From positions 2,666,001 through 2,730,000 of the forward strand of contig NZ_CP103289.1 of assembly GCF_024757985.1 (NCBI RefSeq): a stretch of DNA of 64,000 nt, written 5' to 3'. Shown here in pieces: positions 16,876-25,874 of the stretch. Positions within the stretch are counted from its first letter, which is position 1, and each line of letters starts with the position of its first letter. A program made the translations under genes and the position numbers. A model generated the notes under the pieces. The model was not told the origin of the DNA. It searched no databases and saw nothing but the letters and a program-made list of their open reading frames with translations. This stretch comes from Cellulomonas sp. NS3. GTDB taxonomy: Bacteria > Actinomycetota > Actinomycetes > Actinomycetales > Cellulomonadaceae.

Positions 16876-16987
16876 GCGCCGGCCGGGACCGTCGGCCGTG
16901 GCGTGGCGCGCTCCGGCCGTGGTCGACTGGTCGACGAGGCGGTCCGTCCGCGACCGCCCGCGTGCGAGCAGCACGGGAGGTCCGGCG

Positions 16988-17470
16988 ATGACCGACTCGA
17001 CCCCGCGCGGGCTCCCTCCGCGCCCCCCGCTCGCGGCCCGGCGCGTCGGCTACGTCGTGTCCGCGGTCGCCGGCGTCGTCCTGCTGTGGCTGGTCAACGT
17101 GCGCCCCGGGTGGGAGGCGGTGCCGTTCCTGACCGCCGAGACCGCGACGGTGCTGGGGGTCGTCGACGCCGCGGTCGCTGCGGGCGTGCTCGCGAACCTC
17201 GTGTTCGTCGCCGCGGACCCGCCGTGGCTCCGGGCCCTCGGGGACGTCCTCGTCGACGTCGTCGGCCTCGTCGCGCTCGTGGCGCTGTGGCGGACGTTCC
17301 CGTTCGCCTTCGCGCCCGGGCCCGTCGACTGGGCGACGGTCGCGCACGTGGCGCTGGGGATCTCGGTCGCCGGGACGCTGATCGGGATCGCCGTCGGGCT
17401 GGTCCGGCTCCGGCAGTCCCTCCCGCCACCGCGGAACGACGTCCGCACCGCGGTGCCGCGCCACCCCTGA
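16988..17470 (+). CDS. Small integral membrane protein, hypothetical
   Basis: 160 aa, ATG 16988 with GGGAGG 8-9 nt upstream. Four predicted membrane helices: VGYVVSAVAGVVLLWLV, ATVLGVVDAAVAAGVLANLVFV, VLVDVVGLVALVALW and VAHVALGISVAGTLIGIAVGL. The termini are charged and probably cytoplasmic. No family recognised. It stands 112 bp after the methyltransferase gene and could be in the same transcript. Confidence 0.75.
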   Translation: MTDSTPRGLPPRPPLAARRVGYVVSAVAGVVLLWLVNVRPGWEAVPFLTAETATVLGVVDAAVAAGVLANLVFVAADPPWLRALGDVLVDVVGLVALVALWRTFPFAFAPGPVDWATVAHVALGISVAGTLIGIAVGLVRLRQSLPPPRNDVRTAVPRHP

Positions 17471-17646
17471 CCGCGCCCGGCGCGCCGCCGGAAACCCTCA
17501 CCGCGTCCCGCGCGCGGACCACGCCGCCGACACCCTCGTGGACGGCCGGCCGTCGGGTCCCGGGCCTCCCCGGGGTCGCCCTGCGCGGCGTACGGTCGAG
17601 CGGAGGGACGGGCGGCCTCCGTCCACGGGCTCGACGGGGAGACATC

Positions 17647-19395
17647 ATGGGGAACGGACCTCTCGTGCGTGGGGCGCTCGCCGCCGTCGTCGCGACGACG
17701 CTGGCGGGCCTCGCCGTGGCGACGACCGGCAGCACCGCGACCGCCGACCGGGGCGGGTACCGGCCCCGCACCGTCGACGTGCAGCTGCTGGCGCTCAACG
17801 ACTTCCACGGGGCGCTCGAGCCGCCGTCGGGGTCGGCCGGCCGCGTGCAGGTCGGCCCGGCGGTGGGCACCGACCCGGCGCCGACGGTGGACGCGGGCGG
17901 CGCGGAGTACCTCGCGACCCAGCTCGCGCAGCTCGCGGCGGAGCAGCGCAAGCGCCACACCATCACGGTCGCGGCCGGTGACCTCATCGGGGCGTCGCCC
18001 CTGCTCTCGGCGGCGTTCCACGACGAGCCGACGATCGAGTCGCTCGGCCTCGCGGGCCTCGACTACGCGAGCGTCGGGAACCACGAGTTCGACGAGGGCG
18101 CCGCCGAGCTGCTGCGGATCCAGCGGGGCGGTTGCCACCCGGTCGACGGCTGCGCCGACGGGACGCCGTACGCGGGTGCCGACTTCCAGTACCTGTCCGC
18201 CAACGCCTTCGTGACGGCGACCGGCGAGCCGCTGCTGCCGCCGTACGCGATCCACCGCGTCGGCGCCGTGCGCGTCGGGTTCATCGGCATGACGCTCGAG
18301 GGCACGGCGGACATCGTGAGCCAGGAGGGCGTCGCCGGTCTGGAGTTCACCGACGAGGTCGCCACCGCCAACCGGTACGCCGCGCAGCTGCAGCGGCGCG
18401 GCGTCGAGGCGATCGTCGTCCTGCTGCACGAGGGCGGCACGCAGACCGGTCCGGACGCCTGGGACGTCGACGGGTGCGCGGGCCTGACCGGCCCGATCGT
18501 CGAGATCGCCGCAGGCTTCAGCGACGCCATCGACGTCGTGGTGAGCGGGCACACCCACCAGGCGTACCGCTGCGACCTGGACGGCACGCTCGTCACGAGC
18601 GCCGGCTCGAACGGGCGGCTCGTCACCGACATCGACCTCACGGTCGACCGCCGCACCGGCGACGTGGTGACCGCCACCGCCGACAACGTGGTCGTCACGC
18701 GTGACGTCGCACCCGACGCCCGGCAGTCCGCGCTCATCGCGCGGTACGGCGAGGTGCTCGGCCCGATCGCCGACGAGGTGGTCGGCGAGACCACGACCGC
18801 GCTCACGCGCGAGCAGGAGACCCTGCTCCCGGGCGCTCTCGGGGAGTCCGCGCTGGGCGACGTGATCGCCGACGCGCAGCTCGACGCGACGGACGACGAG
18901 GCGGGCGCGGTCGCCGCGCTGATGAACCCGGGCGGTGTCCGGGCCGACCTCGACGCGGGCCCGGTCACGTACGAGGAGGCGTTCACGGTGCAGCCGTTCG
19001 CGAACAACCTCGTGACGCTCGACCTGACGGGTGCCCAGCTGCAGTGCGTGCTCGAGCAGCAGCTCCAGGTCGGCCGCACCCTGTACCCGTCCGCCACGCT
19101 GACCTACGCCGTCGACCCGGCGGGCACGACGGCACCCGCGGGCACGGACCCGTGCACGGGCACCCGGGTCGTCGACGCGACGGTGGCGATCGGCGGGGTC
19201 CCCGTCGACGCGGCCGCCACCTACCGGATCACCGTGAACAGCTTCCTCGCAGGCGGCGGCGACGGCTTCAGCACGCTGACGCTGGGAACGAACCGGACGA
19301 CGGGTCCGATCGACCTCGACGCCCTGATCGCCTACCTGGGCGCGAACCGTCCGCTCGCCGCCCCGACCGACGACCGCATCATCGTCACCGGCTGA
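17647..19395 (+). CDS. Secreted 5'-nucleotidase / UshA-type metallophosphoesterase
   Basis: 582 aa, ATG with GGGGAGAC upstream. It has a signal peptide (GALAAVVATTLAGLAVATTGSTATA). The N-terminal metallophosphatase domain has NDFHG (Asn51, Asp52, His54), GDLIG, GNHEFDEG (about 144-151) and VSGHTHQAY (about 299). The C-terminal 5'-nucleotidase domain (about 380-580) ends in the substrate-binding NSFLAGGGDGF motif. No C-terminal anchor is visible, so it is probably released. It cleaves nucleotides or related phosphate esters outside the cell for phosphate and nucleoside recovery. Monocistronic by spacing. Confidence 0.94.
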   Translation: MGNGPLVRGALAAVVATTLAGLAVATTGSTATADRGGYRPRTVDVQLLALNDFHGALEPPSGSAGRVQVGPAVGTDPAPTVDAGGAEYLATQLAQLAAEQRKRHTITVAAGDLIGASPLLSAAFHDEPTIESLGLAGLDYASVGNHEFDEGAAELLRIQRGGCHPVDGCADGTPYAGADFQYLSANAFVTATGEPLLPPYAIHRVGAVRVGFIGMTLEGTADIVSQEGVAGLEFTDEVATANRYAAQLQRRGVEAIVVLLHEGGTQTGPDAWDVDGCAGLTGPIVEIAAGFSDAIDVVVSGHTHQAYRCDLDGTLVTSAGSNGRLVTDIDLTVDRRTGDVVTATADNVVVTRDVAPDARQSALIARYGEVLGPIADEVVGETTTALTREQETLLPGALGESALGDVIADAQLDATDDEAGAVAALMNPGGVRADLDAGPVTYEEAFTVQPFANNLVTLDLTGAQLQCVLEQQLQVGRTLYPSATLTYAVDPAGTTAPAGTDPCTGTRVVDATVAIGGVPVDAAATYRITVNSFLAGGGDGFSTLTLGTNRTTGPIDLDALIAYLGANRPLAAPTDDRIIVTG

Positions 19396-19493
19396 GAGCA
19401 CCCGAGGGCCGGGACGAGCTGGGACGAACCGGGCGGACCGCACCTTCGGGCGGAGCCTCGCCAGGGCCCGGGGCCTCCCGCACAATGGTCCGG

Positions 19494-21155
19494 GTGAACC
19501 CGTCCTCCGGGGTCTCGACCACGACCGGGGCACCGGCCCGCCCGTTCGCGGTGCTCGTGGTCGGCACGCGCAACGTGTGCCGCTCACCCGCCGCCGAGCG
19601 GCTCCTGCGCGCGCGGCTCGGCGAGCACGGTGACGTCGTGATCCTGAGCGCGGGGACGGAGGCGACGGCCGACGGTGACCTGCCCGCACCGCTCGTCGAG
19701 CACCTCGGCTCCGTGGGCGCGGACGCGGACGCGCACGAGGCGCGCGAGCTCGACCCGGAGCTCGTGCGCTCGGCGGACGTCGTCCTGACCGCGACGCGGC
19801 AGGAGCGCGCCGCGGTCGTGCGCACAGTGCCCTCGGCCATCCGGCGCACGTTCACGCTGCGGGAGCTCGCCCGCGTGGCGCGTGCCCTGGGTCCGGAGGT
19901 CCTCCCCGAGGGCGACGTCGCGGGACGCCTGTCCGCGCTCGTCGACGCCGCGGCCCGGCACCGCACGCCGACCTCTCCGCGCGCCGCCGGCGACGACGAC
20001 CTGCTCGACCCCTACGGCCGCGACGAGGCCGCGTACGCGACCGCGTTCGACCAGGTGCTCGCCGCGGTCGAGGGCATCGCGGAGACGGTCCGCCCCGAGC
20101 TCGCCGCCGAGCACCCCGCCCCGGGGCACGACGAGCGCCCGCTGCCGGCCGTGCGCGCCGGGCGGAGCGTCCTGCGGACCGTCGCCCTCGCCGCCCTCGT
20201 GTCCCTGCTGCTGCTCGTCGTCGCGGGGACGACCGGCGCCCTCGTCGCGGTCGACCGCCTGGACAGCCGGGTCCAGCGCTTCCCGGACCCGTTCGCGGAC
20301 CTTCCCACGCGTCCGCCGGCGCCCGCTCCCCCGGCCGCGGGCTCGACCACCGAGCCGGCGCTCACGGTCCTCGTGCTCGGCGCCAGCGCGGACGACGCGG
20401 GTGGGGACGGCGCGAGTGGGGACGCCGCCGGCCCGGGCGGCGCCGCCGGGACGGACGTCGTGCTGCTCGCCCACGTCGCCGCGGACCGCCGCAGCGCGCA
20501 GGTCGTCGCGCTCCCCCCGGACCTCCACGTCGGGGTCCCGGGCTCCGAGCCCGCACCGCTGCGCTCGGCGGCCGCGCTCGGCGGGCCCCCGGGTGCGGTG
20601 CAGGCCGTCGAACAGCTCACGGGCGTGCGCGTCGACCACGTCGCGCTGACCGACGCCGAGACCTTCGCGCGGGTCACCGAGACGCTCGGCGGGGTCGACC
20701 TCGACGTGACGGACGACGTCGTGGTCCGCGGCCGCGTCGCGGTCCCGACCGGCCGGCACCGGCTGACCGGCGGCCTCGCCCTCGCGTGGATGCAGGACAC
20801 CGACGACGACGCCGCCCGGGCCGAGCGCGGGCAGCTCTGGCTGCGCGCGATCCTCGACCGGCTCGGCCACGACGACGTCCGCTCCGACCCGACGACGTGG
20901 CTCGCGCTGCTCGACGTCCTGTCGGGCTCGGTGGCGGTCGACGAGGGCCTCGACCGCGGCGCGATGCTGGGCCTGCTCACGAGCCTGCGCACGCTGCGAC
21001 CCGGCGACGTCCAGGTGGTCACGGCCCCGACGACGGCCGGCACCGCCGCGGACGGCTCCCCGACCGTGGTGCCGGACCCCGGCCCGTTCGCCGCACTCAT
21101 GGACGCGCTGCGCTCCGACACCCTCGACGAGCACCTGGCCGGGGCACCGGGCTGA
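19494..21155 (+). CDS. Fusion of degenerate LMW tyrosine-phosphatase fold, membrane helix and LCP domain
   Basis: 553 aa from GTG 19494; ATG 19485 is an in-frame alternative. Residues 17-200 follow the low-molecular-weight protein tyrosine phosphatase fold. However, the P-loop reads VVGTRNVCRSPAAE where the family has VCxGNxCRSPxAE: the nucleophilic Cys is Gly24 and the loop Gly is Arg26. The general-acid loop DPY (172-174) is kept. A membrane helix spans about 229-252. Residues about 289-553 match LytR-CpsA-Psr proteins, but the PRD motif is PPD (341-343) and the Arg-rich YVRxR motif is WMQDT (432-436). The outer domain is extracellular. Both enzymes look inactive, suggesting a binding or sensing role in wall-polymer attachment. 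A CACAAT hexamer 7 nt upstream hints at a leaderless start. Confidence 0.85.
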   Translation: MNPSSGVSTTTGAPARPFAVLVVGTRNVCRSPAAERLLRARLGEHGDVVILSAGTEATADGDLPAPLVEHLGSVGADADAHEARELDPELVRSADVVLTATRQERAAVVRTVPSAIRRTFTLRELARVARALGPEVLPEGDVAGRLSALVDAAARHRTPTSPRAAGDDDLLDPYGRDEAAYATAFDQVLAAVEGIAETVRPELAAEHPAPGHDERPLPAVRAGRSVLRTVALAALVSLLLLVVAGTTGALVAVDRLDSRVQRFPDPFADLPTRPPAPAPPAAGSTTEPALTVLVLGASADDAGGDGASGDAAGPGGAAGTDVVLLAHVAADRRSAQVVALPPDLHVGVPGSEPAPLRSAAALGGPPGAVQAVEQLTGVRVDHVALTDAETFARVTETLGGVDLDVTDDVVVRGRVAVPTGRHRLTGGLALAWMQDTDDDAARAERGQLWLRAILDRLGHDDVRSDPTTWLALLDVLSGSVAVDEGLDRGAMLGLLTSLRTLRPGDVQVVTAPTTAGTAADGSPTVVPDPGPFAALMDALRSDTLDEHLAGAPG

Positions 21156-21192
21156 CCAGGGACGACGCCCCTCGCTGCACCGTCACGCGGCT

Positions 21193-22380
21193 TCAGCGGA
21201 TCTCAGGTCCGCCAGGACCGGCGTCCGCGACGACCACACGGTCGCGCCCGGCGACCTTGGCCTCGTAGAGCGCGGCGTCCGCCGCGGCGTAGAGGTGATC
21301 GAGGTCGCACGGCTCGCGCGTGTGCGCGACACCGATGCTGACCGTCATCGGGAGGTTCCCCGCGGGGGCGACGAACGGGGTCTCCCGGACGGTGGCGTGC
21401 AGGGCACGCGCCAGGTCGACCACGCCGTCCCGCGGGCCCGGGAGGAGGACCGCGAGCTCGTCGCCGCCGATCCGGGCAACCGTGCCACCGCCGCGCACGA
21501 CGGACCGGACGAGCTGGGCGACGTGCACGAGGGCGGCATCGCCGACCGGGTGGCCGTGGGTGTCGTTGAGCTGCTTGAAGCGATCGAGGTCGACGAGGAC
21601 GAGCCCCGCGCCCTCGGCAGGCTGCGTTGAGCGCTGCCGTGCCGCCGTGCCCGCCTCCGTGCGCAGCAGCTCCGCCGACTGCTCCAGGACGCGTCGGGTG
21701 GCGAGCCCTGTGAGCGAGTCGCTCGACGCGACCTGGCTCAGCCGGCAGACGAGCTCGTCCTGGTGCCGGACCGCCGCCCGGAGCGCCGTCGTCGTCATCA
21801 CGACGACCGCAGCCATGGACGCCAGGTCGGCAGCGGCCGAACCCGAGGGCTGGGTCGCGAGGATGACCGTGGACGACCCGACGAGCGCGAGGACGGAGAC
21901 GGTCCAGGCGACGAGGTGGCGCAGGTGCGCCGCGGCGAAGATCACGGGGAGCATGAACCACGCGAGCCCGCCGAAGGTCGAGTTCCCGGTCAGGTTCGAC
22001 GTCGTGGTGTTGACCACGAGCGCGGCCAGGCACAGTGCCGTGTACGCCGGTCCCGGCACGATCTCCGGCCGGCGGCGCAGGAGCAGCGCGAGCCCGACCA
22101 TGACGAGCGCACCGACCGCCGTCCACGCGACGCTCGCCGCGGAGCCCTGGTAGTCGCCCAGCACCCGCGGCAGGGTCTCGAGCGCGACCGTCGCGACGCC
22201 ACCCACGAGACACATCACCGAGGCGGTCCGCCCGGCGGCGACAGCGTCGCGGGGGCCGAACAGCTCGTGGGTGTGCACGTCGACCCATCGGCCGACCGGC
22301 GCGTCGCTCCAGCTCTTCGCGCCGATGTCACCCCAGGACGTGCCCGTCCGCGCGGCCGGGGCGTCGTCCACGTCCGGCAC
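21193..22380 (-). CDS. Membrane diguanylate cyclase (GGDEF domain)
   Basis: 395 aa, GTG 22380 with GAGGAC close upstream. About six membrane helices (residues 50-215; segments such as VAWTAVGALVMVGLALLL and HLVAWTVSVLALVGSSTVIL) form an unclassified sensor. The GGDEF domain follows (about 225-390): SDSLTGLATRR, DLDRFKQLNDTHGHPVGD, and RIGGDELAVLL with an intact GGDEL active site near residue 303. The residues five positions before it are RGGG rather than RxxD, so product inhibition through the I-site is probably absent. It should make cyclic di-GMP. Convergent with the LCP fusion gene, which ends 37 bp away. Confidence 0.93.
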   Translation of the reverse strand: MPDVDDAPAARTGTSWGDIGAKSWSDAPVGRWVDVHTHELFGPRDAVAAGRTASVMCLVGGVATVALETLPRVLGDYQGSAASVAWTAVGALVMVGLALLLRRRPEIVPGPAYTALCLAALVVNTTTSNLTGNSTFGGLAWFMLPVIFAAAHLRHLVAWTVSVLALVGSSTVILATQPSGSAAADLASMAAVVVMTTTALRAAVRHQDELVCRLSQVASSDSLTGLATRRVLEQSAELLRTEAGTAARQRSTQPAEGAGLVLVDLDRFKQLNDTHGHPVGDAALVHVAQLVRSVVRGGGTVARIGGDELAVLLPGPRDGVVDLARALHATVRETPFVAPAGNLPMTVSIGVAHTREPCDLDHLYAAADAALYEAKVAGRDRVVVADAGPGGPEIR

Positions 22381-22419
22381 CGTCCTCAGGTCGTCGGGGG
22401 TCTGATGAGCGAGCAGCCC

Positions 22420-22448
22420 ACGCTAGCGACGCCGCGCCCGCCTGTCCG
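22420..22448 (-). promoter_or_regulatory. Predicted promoter of the GGDEF gene
   Basis: On the minus strand, CGGACA (22443-22448), a 17-bp spacer, then TAGCGT (22420-22425). Predicted start about 22413, leader about 33 nt. Confidence 0.4.
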
Positions 22449-22651
22449 GTCGCTCGGCGCGCCCCCGAGGTCGGCGACGCAACGGCACCGGAGTCTGCCA
22501 GGTGTGAGGAAGATGAACGTGTGCGGAAGGCTCCGCGACCGTGCGGTTCCCGTGCACGGTTCGGCCCGATCGGAGGTGTGAAGTGGTGCCAGCACGCAGT
22601 GGCGAGGCTCGGATGGACCCTCGGCCTGCGCCCACCACCCGAGGAGGACAG

Positions 22652-23161
22652 ATGTTCGTTCTGGTGCGCCACGCGCACGCGGGCGACAAGCACCGCTGGG
22701 CCGGACCTGACGTCGCACGCCCGCTCACGCACCGCGGCCAGGTGAGCGCCGCCCACGTCGCCGACGTGCTCGCCGGCCTCGGCGTCACGCGCCTGCTCAG
22801 CAGCCCGGCGCTGCGGTGCGTGCAGACGCTGACGCCGACGGCCGGGCGCACGTCGATCCCCATCGAGACGATCCAGGCGCTCGGGGTCGGGGCCCCCGTC
22901 GCCGAGCTCCTGGTGCTCCTGCGGTCGCGGGCCGTCGTGGGAGCGGCGCTCTGCACGCACGGGGAGACCCTCGCTGACCTGTCCACGGCGTGGCTCGGCT
23001 CGGAGTCGGTCCGCGTCGACGACGCCGGTCCGGGCGAGGGGCTCACGTCCACCCCCAAGGGCGCGTGCTGGGTCGTCGAGAACTATCCCGGCCGGGACGC
23101 GACGGCGCGCTACGTGCCTCCCGCAGCCGGGGAGACCGACGAACCGAGCCCGCGGCCGTGA
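22652..23161 (+). CDS. SixA-like histidine phosphatase
   Basis: 169 aa, ATG with GAGGAGGA 5-6 nt upstream. A compact histidine-phosphatase domain: the N-terminal RHAHAG (Arg6, His7) gives the phospho-accepting His, and CTHGETLADL gives the second catalytic His. The short length and the RHAxAG motif match the SixA branch, which dephosphorylates phospho-His on proteins, though nucleotide-type substrates are also known in the superfamily. Cytoplasmic. It stands alone, divergent from the GGDEF gene. Confidence 0.87.
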   Translation: MFVLVRHAHAGDKHRWAGPDVARPLTHRGQVSAAHVADVLAGLGVTRLLSSPALRCVQTLTPTAGRTSIPIETIQALGVGAPVAELLVLLRSRAVVGAALCTHGETLADLSTAWLGSESVRVDDAGPGEGLTSTPKGACWVVENYPGRDATARYVPPAAGETDEPSPRP

Positions 23162-23269
23162 TCGACCAGGAGCGCCCGACGCCGCCGGTGCGCACCGCTC
23201 GCCTGCCCCGGCGCGGGCTCCTGCCTGGCCGCTGAGGCCTGGTCGCGGCGGCCGCCTCGCCACCTCGTC

Positions 23270-23340
23270 GTGGAGCGCGCGTGGTCGCCGCCGTACAGCT
23301 GGGCGCGGAACATGATGAGCGACCTCGGCAACGTCGGTTG
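23270..23340 (+). pseudogene. Remnant of a DUF998-type membrane protein
   Basis: A stretch of about 24 codons reads ERAWSPPYSWARNMMSDLGN and then VGCG. This is very like the first loop of DUF998 membrane proteins, which carry a YSxxxNxISDLG pattern after the first helix. No full helix precedes it and the frame turns into low-complexity sequence after it, so only a fragment remains. Family match from memory. Confidence 0.4.
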
Positions 23341-23389
23341 CGGACCCCGGGGGGGCCGACCACCCGCTCGGGCACGGACCGGGACGGCC

Positions 23390-23420
23390 GCCCGGGGAGC
23401 CGACGAGCAGCTCCCCGGGC
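23390..23420 (-). terminator. Hairpin after the metalloprotease gene
   Basis: An 11-bp perfect stem (23390-23400 with 23410-23420) and a 9-nt loop, 24 bp downstream of the protease stop on the minus strand. Confidence 0.6.
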
Positions 23421-23443
23421 ACCCAGCGGTCAGCGCGGCTGCC

Positions 23444-25501
23444 TCACCAGACCCGGACCACGCCGTAGGCCAGGGTGTCGTCCCGGAACGTCACCTCGTA
23501 GCGCGCCGGGCCCTGCGTCATCAGGACGTTCGGCGCCCCCTGCTCGGCGACACCGTCGTTCCCGGGGTCGCCGAAGACCGTCGCCCCGGTGCCGTCCACG
23601 TCGAACAGGAAGTCCTCCACCGGGTGCGCGCCGAACGCGGTGGTGACCCGCCAGGTGTGGTCGGCGACGAGCTCCATCGGGACCGCCGCCCACCCGGTGC
23701 TGATCCCCCGGAGCGTCATCGCGGGGTACGTGCTGACGAAGTCTCCACCACCGCCCGCGTCGCGGACCACGGTGTACCGGAGCGAGGCGAGGTCGAACGT
23801 CACGGTGTACGTGCCGGCCGCGGGCACCCGGACGTCCGCTCCGTCCTGGTCGGCGACGCCGTCCGGCTCGGCGTCTCCGTAGGCGCCACCGTCCGGCAGG
23901 ACCACGATCCGGAAGCGTTCGTCCGGCTCCTCGCCGAACTGCGCCTGGGCGGTCCAGGTGCCGGGTGCGCCGGGGACCTCGGTCATCGGCGCCGGCGTCC
24001 AGGCGTTGTGGGTGCCCATCAGGTGCGGGGTCTGCGTCCGCGCGCCCAGCTCGACGTGCACGACCGCGCCCTCGGGCCCCGACTGCTCGGTGCGGATCCG
24101 GACGCCCGACGCCCGGTCGGTGAACGTCTGACCGACGCGCAGCGGTGCGTCGTCGACCCCGCCGCCGGGCATCGTGTCGAGGAGCGAGCCCGCCCAGCCG
24201 TCGCCCCGGCGGATCGTCACCCCGTCCATCAGCGCCGGGTAGTCGGCGACCTTCGCGTCCCATAGCCCGTGCGGGCGCCGGACGTCGACGTCGTAGGACA
24301 GGCCCGACGCGAGCGGGATGCGCAGGAGCTGGGGCTGGTCGGTCCGCACCTCCGAGGGGGCGAGCGTGTACGTGCCCGACGCGGTCACGGTCGTCACGTT
24401 GGCCTCCGGGATCCAGCCGAGGCGGGCCTTGTGGCGGGCCGAGAACTCCATCTGGTTGAAGGCGTTGCCCATCGTGTCGAACGGGTCCCCGTACTCCTCG
24501 ACCCGGCACGAGCCGCCGTCCTCCTCGATCGCGCTCGGGAGGCCGGCCGGGGTGGTGCACTGGAGCGCGGACGCGTGCCCGAGGCCGAGGTTGTGCCCGA
24601 GCTCGTGCTGGAGGACCGCGCGCGTCGCGTCGGGGCCGCTGAACAGGTTCACCGACACCTGCCCGCCGATGTACGCCCAGCCGCCGAACCAGCAGCCGCG
24701 GTCCGCGGAGTCGAGCAGGAACGCCACGCGGTCGTACCCGGTCAGGTCGATCCCGGCGGCCTGCACGGCGGCGAACCCGGCCTGCTCCTCCGCGGAGCAC
24801 GGGGTGTCGGCGGGAACGGTCAGGTAGCCGTACACGTCGCCGTCGGGACGGTCGCGCCCGCGCAGCTCGAGCTGGGACCACGAGCTCTCGCGGAAGAAGC
24901 TCGCGACGGAGCCGGGGCCGGTGAAGACGAGGTCGCGGACCTCGTCGACGGACATCGGCGCCGGCCCCGCGTCCCCGAGGCGCAGCAGGACGACGGCGAC
25001 GGTGTCCTCCTCCGACATGAGCGGTGCGGCGGCGGCGGTCAGCTCGCGGACGGCGGTCGCGTCGATCGTCGGGGTCTCCTCCGTCGCGTCCGGCGGCGCC
25101 GTGGTCACGGTCCCGGTGACCGCGACGCGCTGGCCGGGGACGACGTCGTCGAGCAGCGCCGGGTCGGCCTCGACGCGCACGCGGTCGCCGTCGGCCAGGC
25201 GCACGAACTCCTGGGTCGCGTCCTGGGGCAGCGCCTCGTCGTGCGCGGCGTGGGGGGTCGCGGCGCGTGCGCCGGGTCCCGGTCGGTCGGCCGGGTGGAC
25301 GGGCGGGTCGACCTGGCGGATCTCGTAGGTCCCGACGACCGTGCTCGGCGATGACGCGGCGGGGGTGTCCGTGCCCGCCGCAGCGGGCGTCGCAGCGGCG
25401 AGCGCGAGGAGGAGACCGGTCAGGGTCGCGAGGGCCGTGCGTGGTCGGTGGTGCGAAGGCGGCAGTCCGGCGGTGGGCTGCGGCGCCTGGCTCTGGTGCA
25501 T
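23444..25501 (-). CDS. Secreted zinc metalloprotease with two C-terminal beta modules
   Basis: 685 aa from ATG 25501. It has a signal peptide (LATLTGLLLALAAATPAAAG). A pro-region with an OB-like segment (about 95-155) precedes the metzincin-like protease domain, whose zinc motif HELGHNLGLGH is at 299-309 with a Met-turn-like DPFDTMGN near 340. It is closest to the M11/M6-type secreted proteases. The last 200 residues hold two related beta modules (about 490-580 and 595-685), each with a W-x-P pattern, a D-x-D-G-x-A-D/E segment and a closing strand (LRYTVVR, LAYGVVRV). They resemble starch- or glycan-binding modules. No clear Shine-Dalgarno. Probably digests extracellular protein, perhaps docked on glycan. 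Confidence 0.88.
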   Translation of the reverse strand: MHQSQAPQPTAGLPPSHHRPRTALATLTGLLLALAAATPAAAGTDTPAASSPSTVVGTYEIRQVDPPVHPADRPGPGARAATPHAAHDEALPQDATQEFVRLADGDRVRVEADPALLDDVVPGQRVAVTGTVTTAPPDATEETPTIDATAVRELTAAAAPLMSEEDTVAVVLLRLGDAGPAPMSVDEVRDLVFTGPGSVASFFRESSWSQLELRGRDRPDGDVYGYLTVPADTPCSAEEQAGFAAVQAAGIDLTGYDRVAFLLDSADRGCWFGGWAYIGGQVSVNLFSGPDATRAVLQHELGHNLGLGHASALQCTTPAGLPSAIEEDGGSCRVEEYGDPFDTMGNAFNQMEFSARHKARLGWIPEANVTTVTASGTYTLAPSEVRTDQPQLLRIPLASGLSYDVDVRRPHGLWDAKVADYPALMDGVTIRRGDGWAGSLLDTMPGGGVDDAPLRVGQTFTDRASGVRIRTEQSGPEGAVVHVELGARTQTPHLMGTHNAWTPAPMTEVPGAPGTWTAQAQFGEEPDERFRIVVLPDGGAYGDAEPDGVADQDGADVRVPAAGTYTVTFDLASLRYTVVRDAGGGGDFVSTYPAMTLRGISTGWAAVPMELVADHTWRVTTAFGAHPVEDFLFDVDGTGATVFGDPGNDGVAEQGAPNVLMTQGPARYEVTFRDDTLAYGVVRVW

Positions 25502-25534
25502 GGGGCGGATCCGTTTCGTCGTCAGCGGGCGGGT

Positions 25535-25560
25535 CGCCGGCGTGAGGCGCCGGCGTGAGG
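25535..25560. repeat. 13-bp perfect tandem duplication
   Basis: CGCCGGCGTGAGG occurs twice back to back, 34 bp upstream of the protease start codon. It could be a regulator site or a chance duplication. Confidence 0.6.
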
Positions 25561-25828
25561 TGGTGCGCGAGCACGTCCGGGGCCCTCGCCGCGGCGCGCA
25601 GGGCGGGAGCGGGAGGGTCGGCCGGGTCCGGGAGGTGCGGGATGCGCGGCGCCGGTCGGCCGGGTCGGCCGTCCGGTGTGCGGCTGGTCGTGTGGTGGCG
25701 GTCGGAGGCGCGACGACGCGTGGGCGCCGTGCGCGAGCGCTCCACCCCGTTCCGGCGTCCCCGTCCCTGCGGGGGCAGCAGGGGGACGGGTGTCGTCGGG
25801 AAGCGCGTCGACGTCGTCAAGCCGATGA

Positions 25829-25840
25829 GAGAGCGCTCTC
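25829..25840. promoter_or_regulatory. LacI/CelR-type operator palindrome
   Basis: GAGAGCGCTCTC, a perfect 12-bp palindrome with central CG and the GAGCGCTC core of actinobacterial CelR/CebR-type sites. It lies 35 bp before a truncated start (25875, plus) and about 330 bp before the protease start (minus). Confidence 0.5.
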
Positions 25841-25874
25841 ACCGGTGCCTGAAGTCTCGCGGGAGGGAACAGAC

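Larger units (their letters stand above)
25502..25874. other. Upstream region of the protease gene
   Basis: No gene is supported between the protease start and 25874. It contains a 13-bp tandem repeat (25535-25560), a short GAGCGCTC palindrome (25735-25742) that could be a weak LacI-type site, a bulged hairpin near 25759-25790, and the stronger operator-like palindrome at 25829-25840. Confidence 0.5.
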
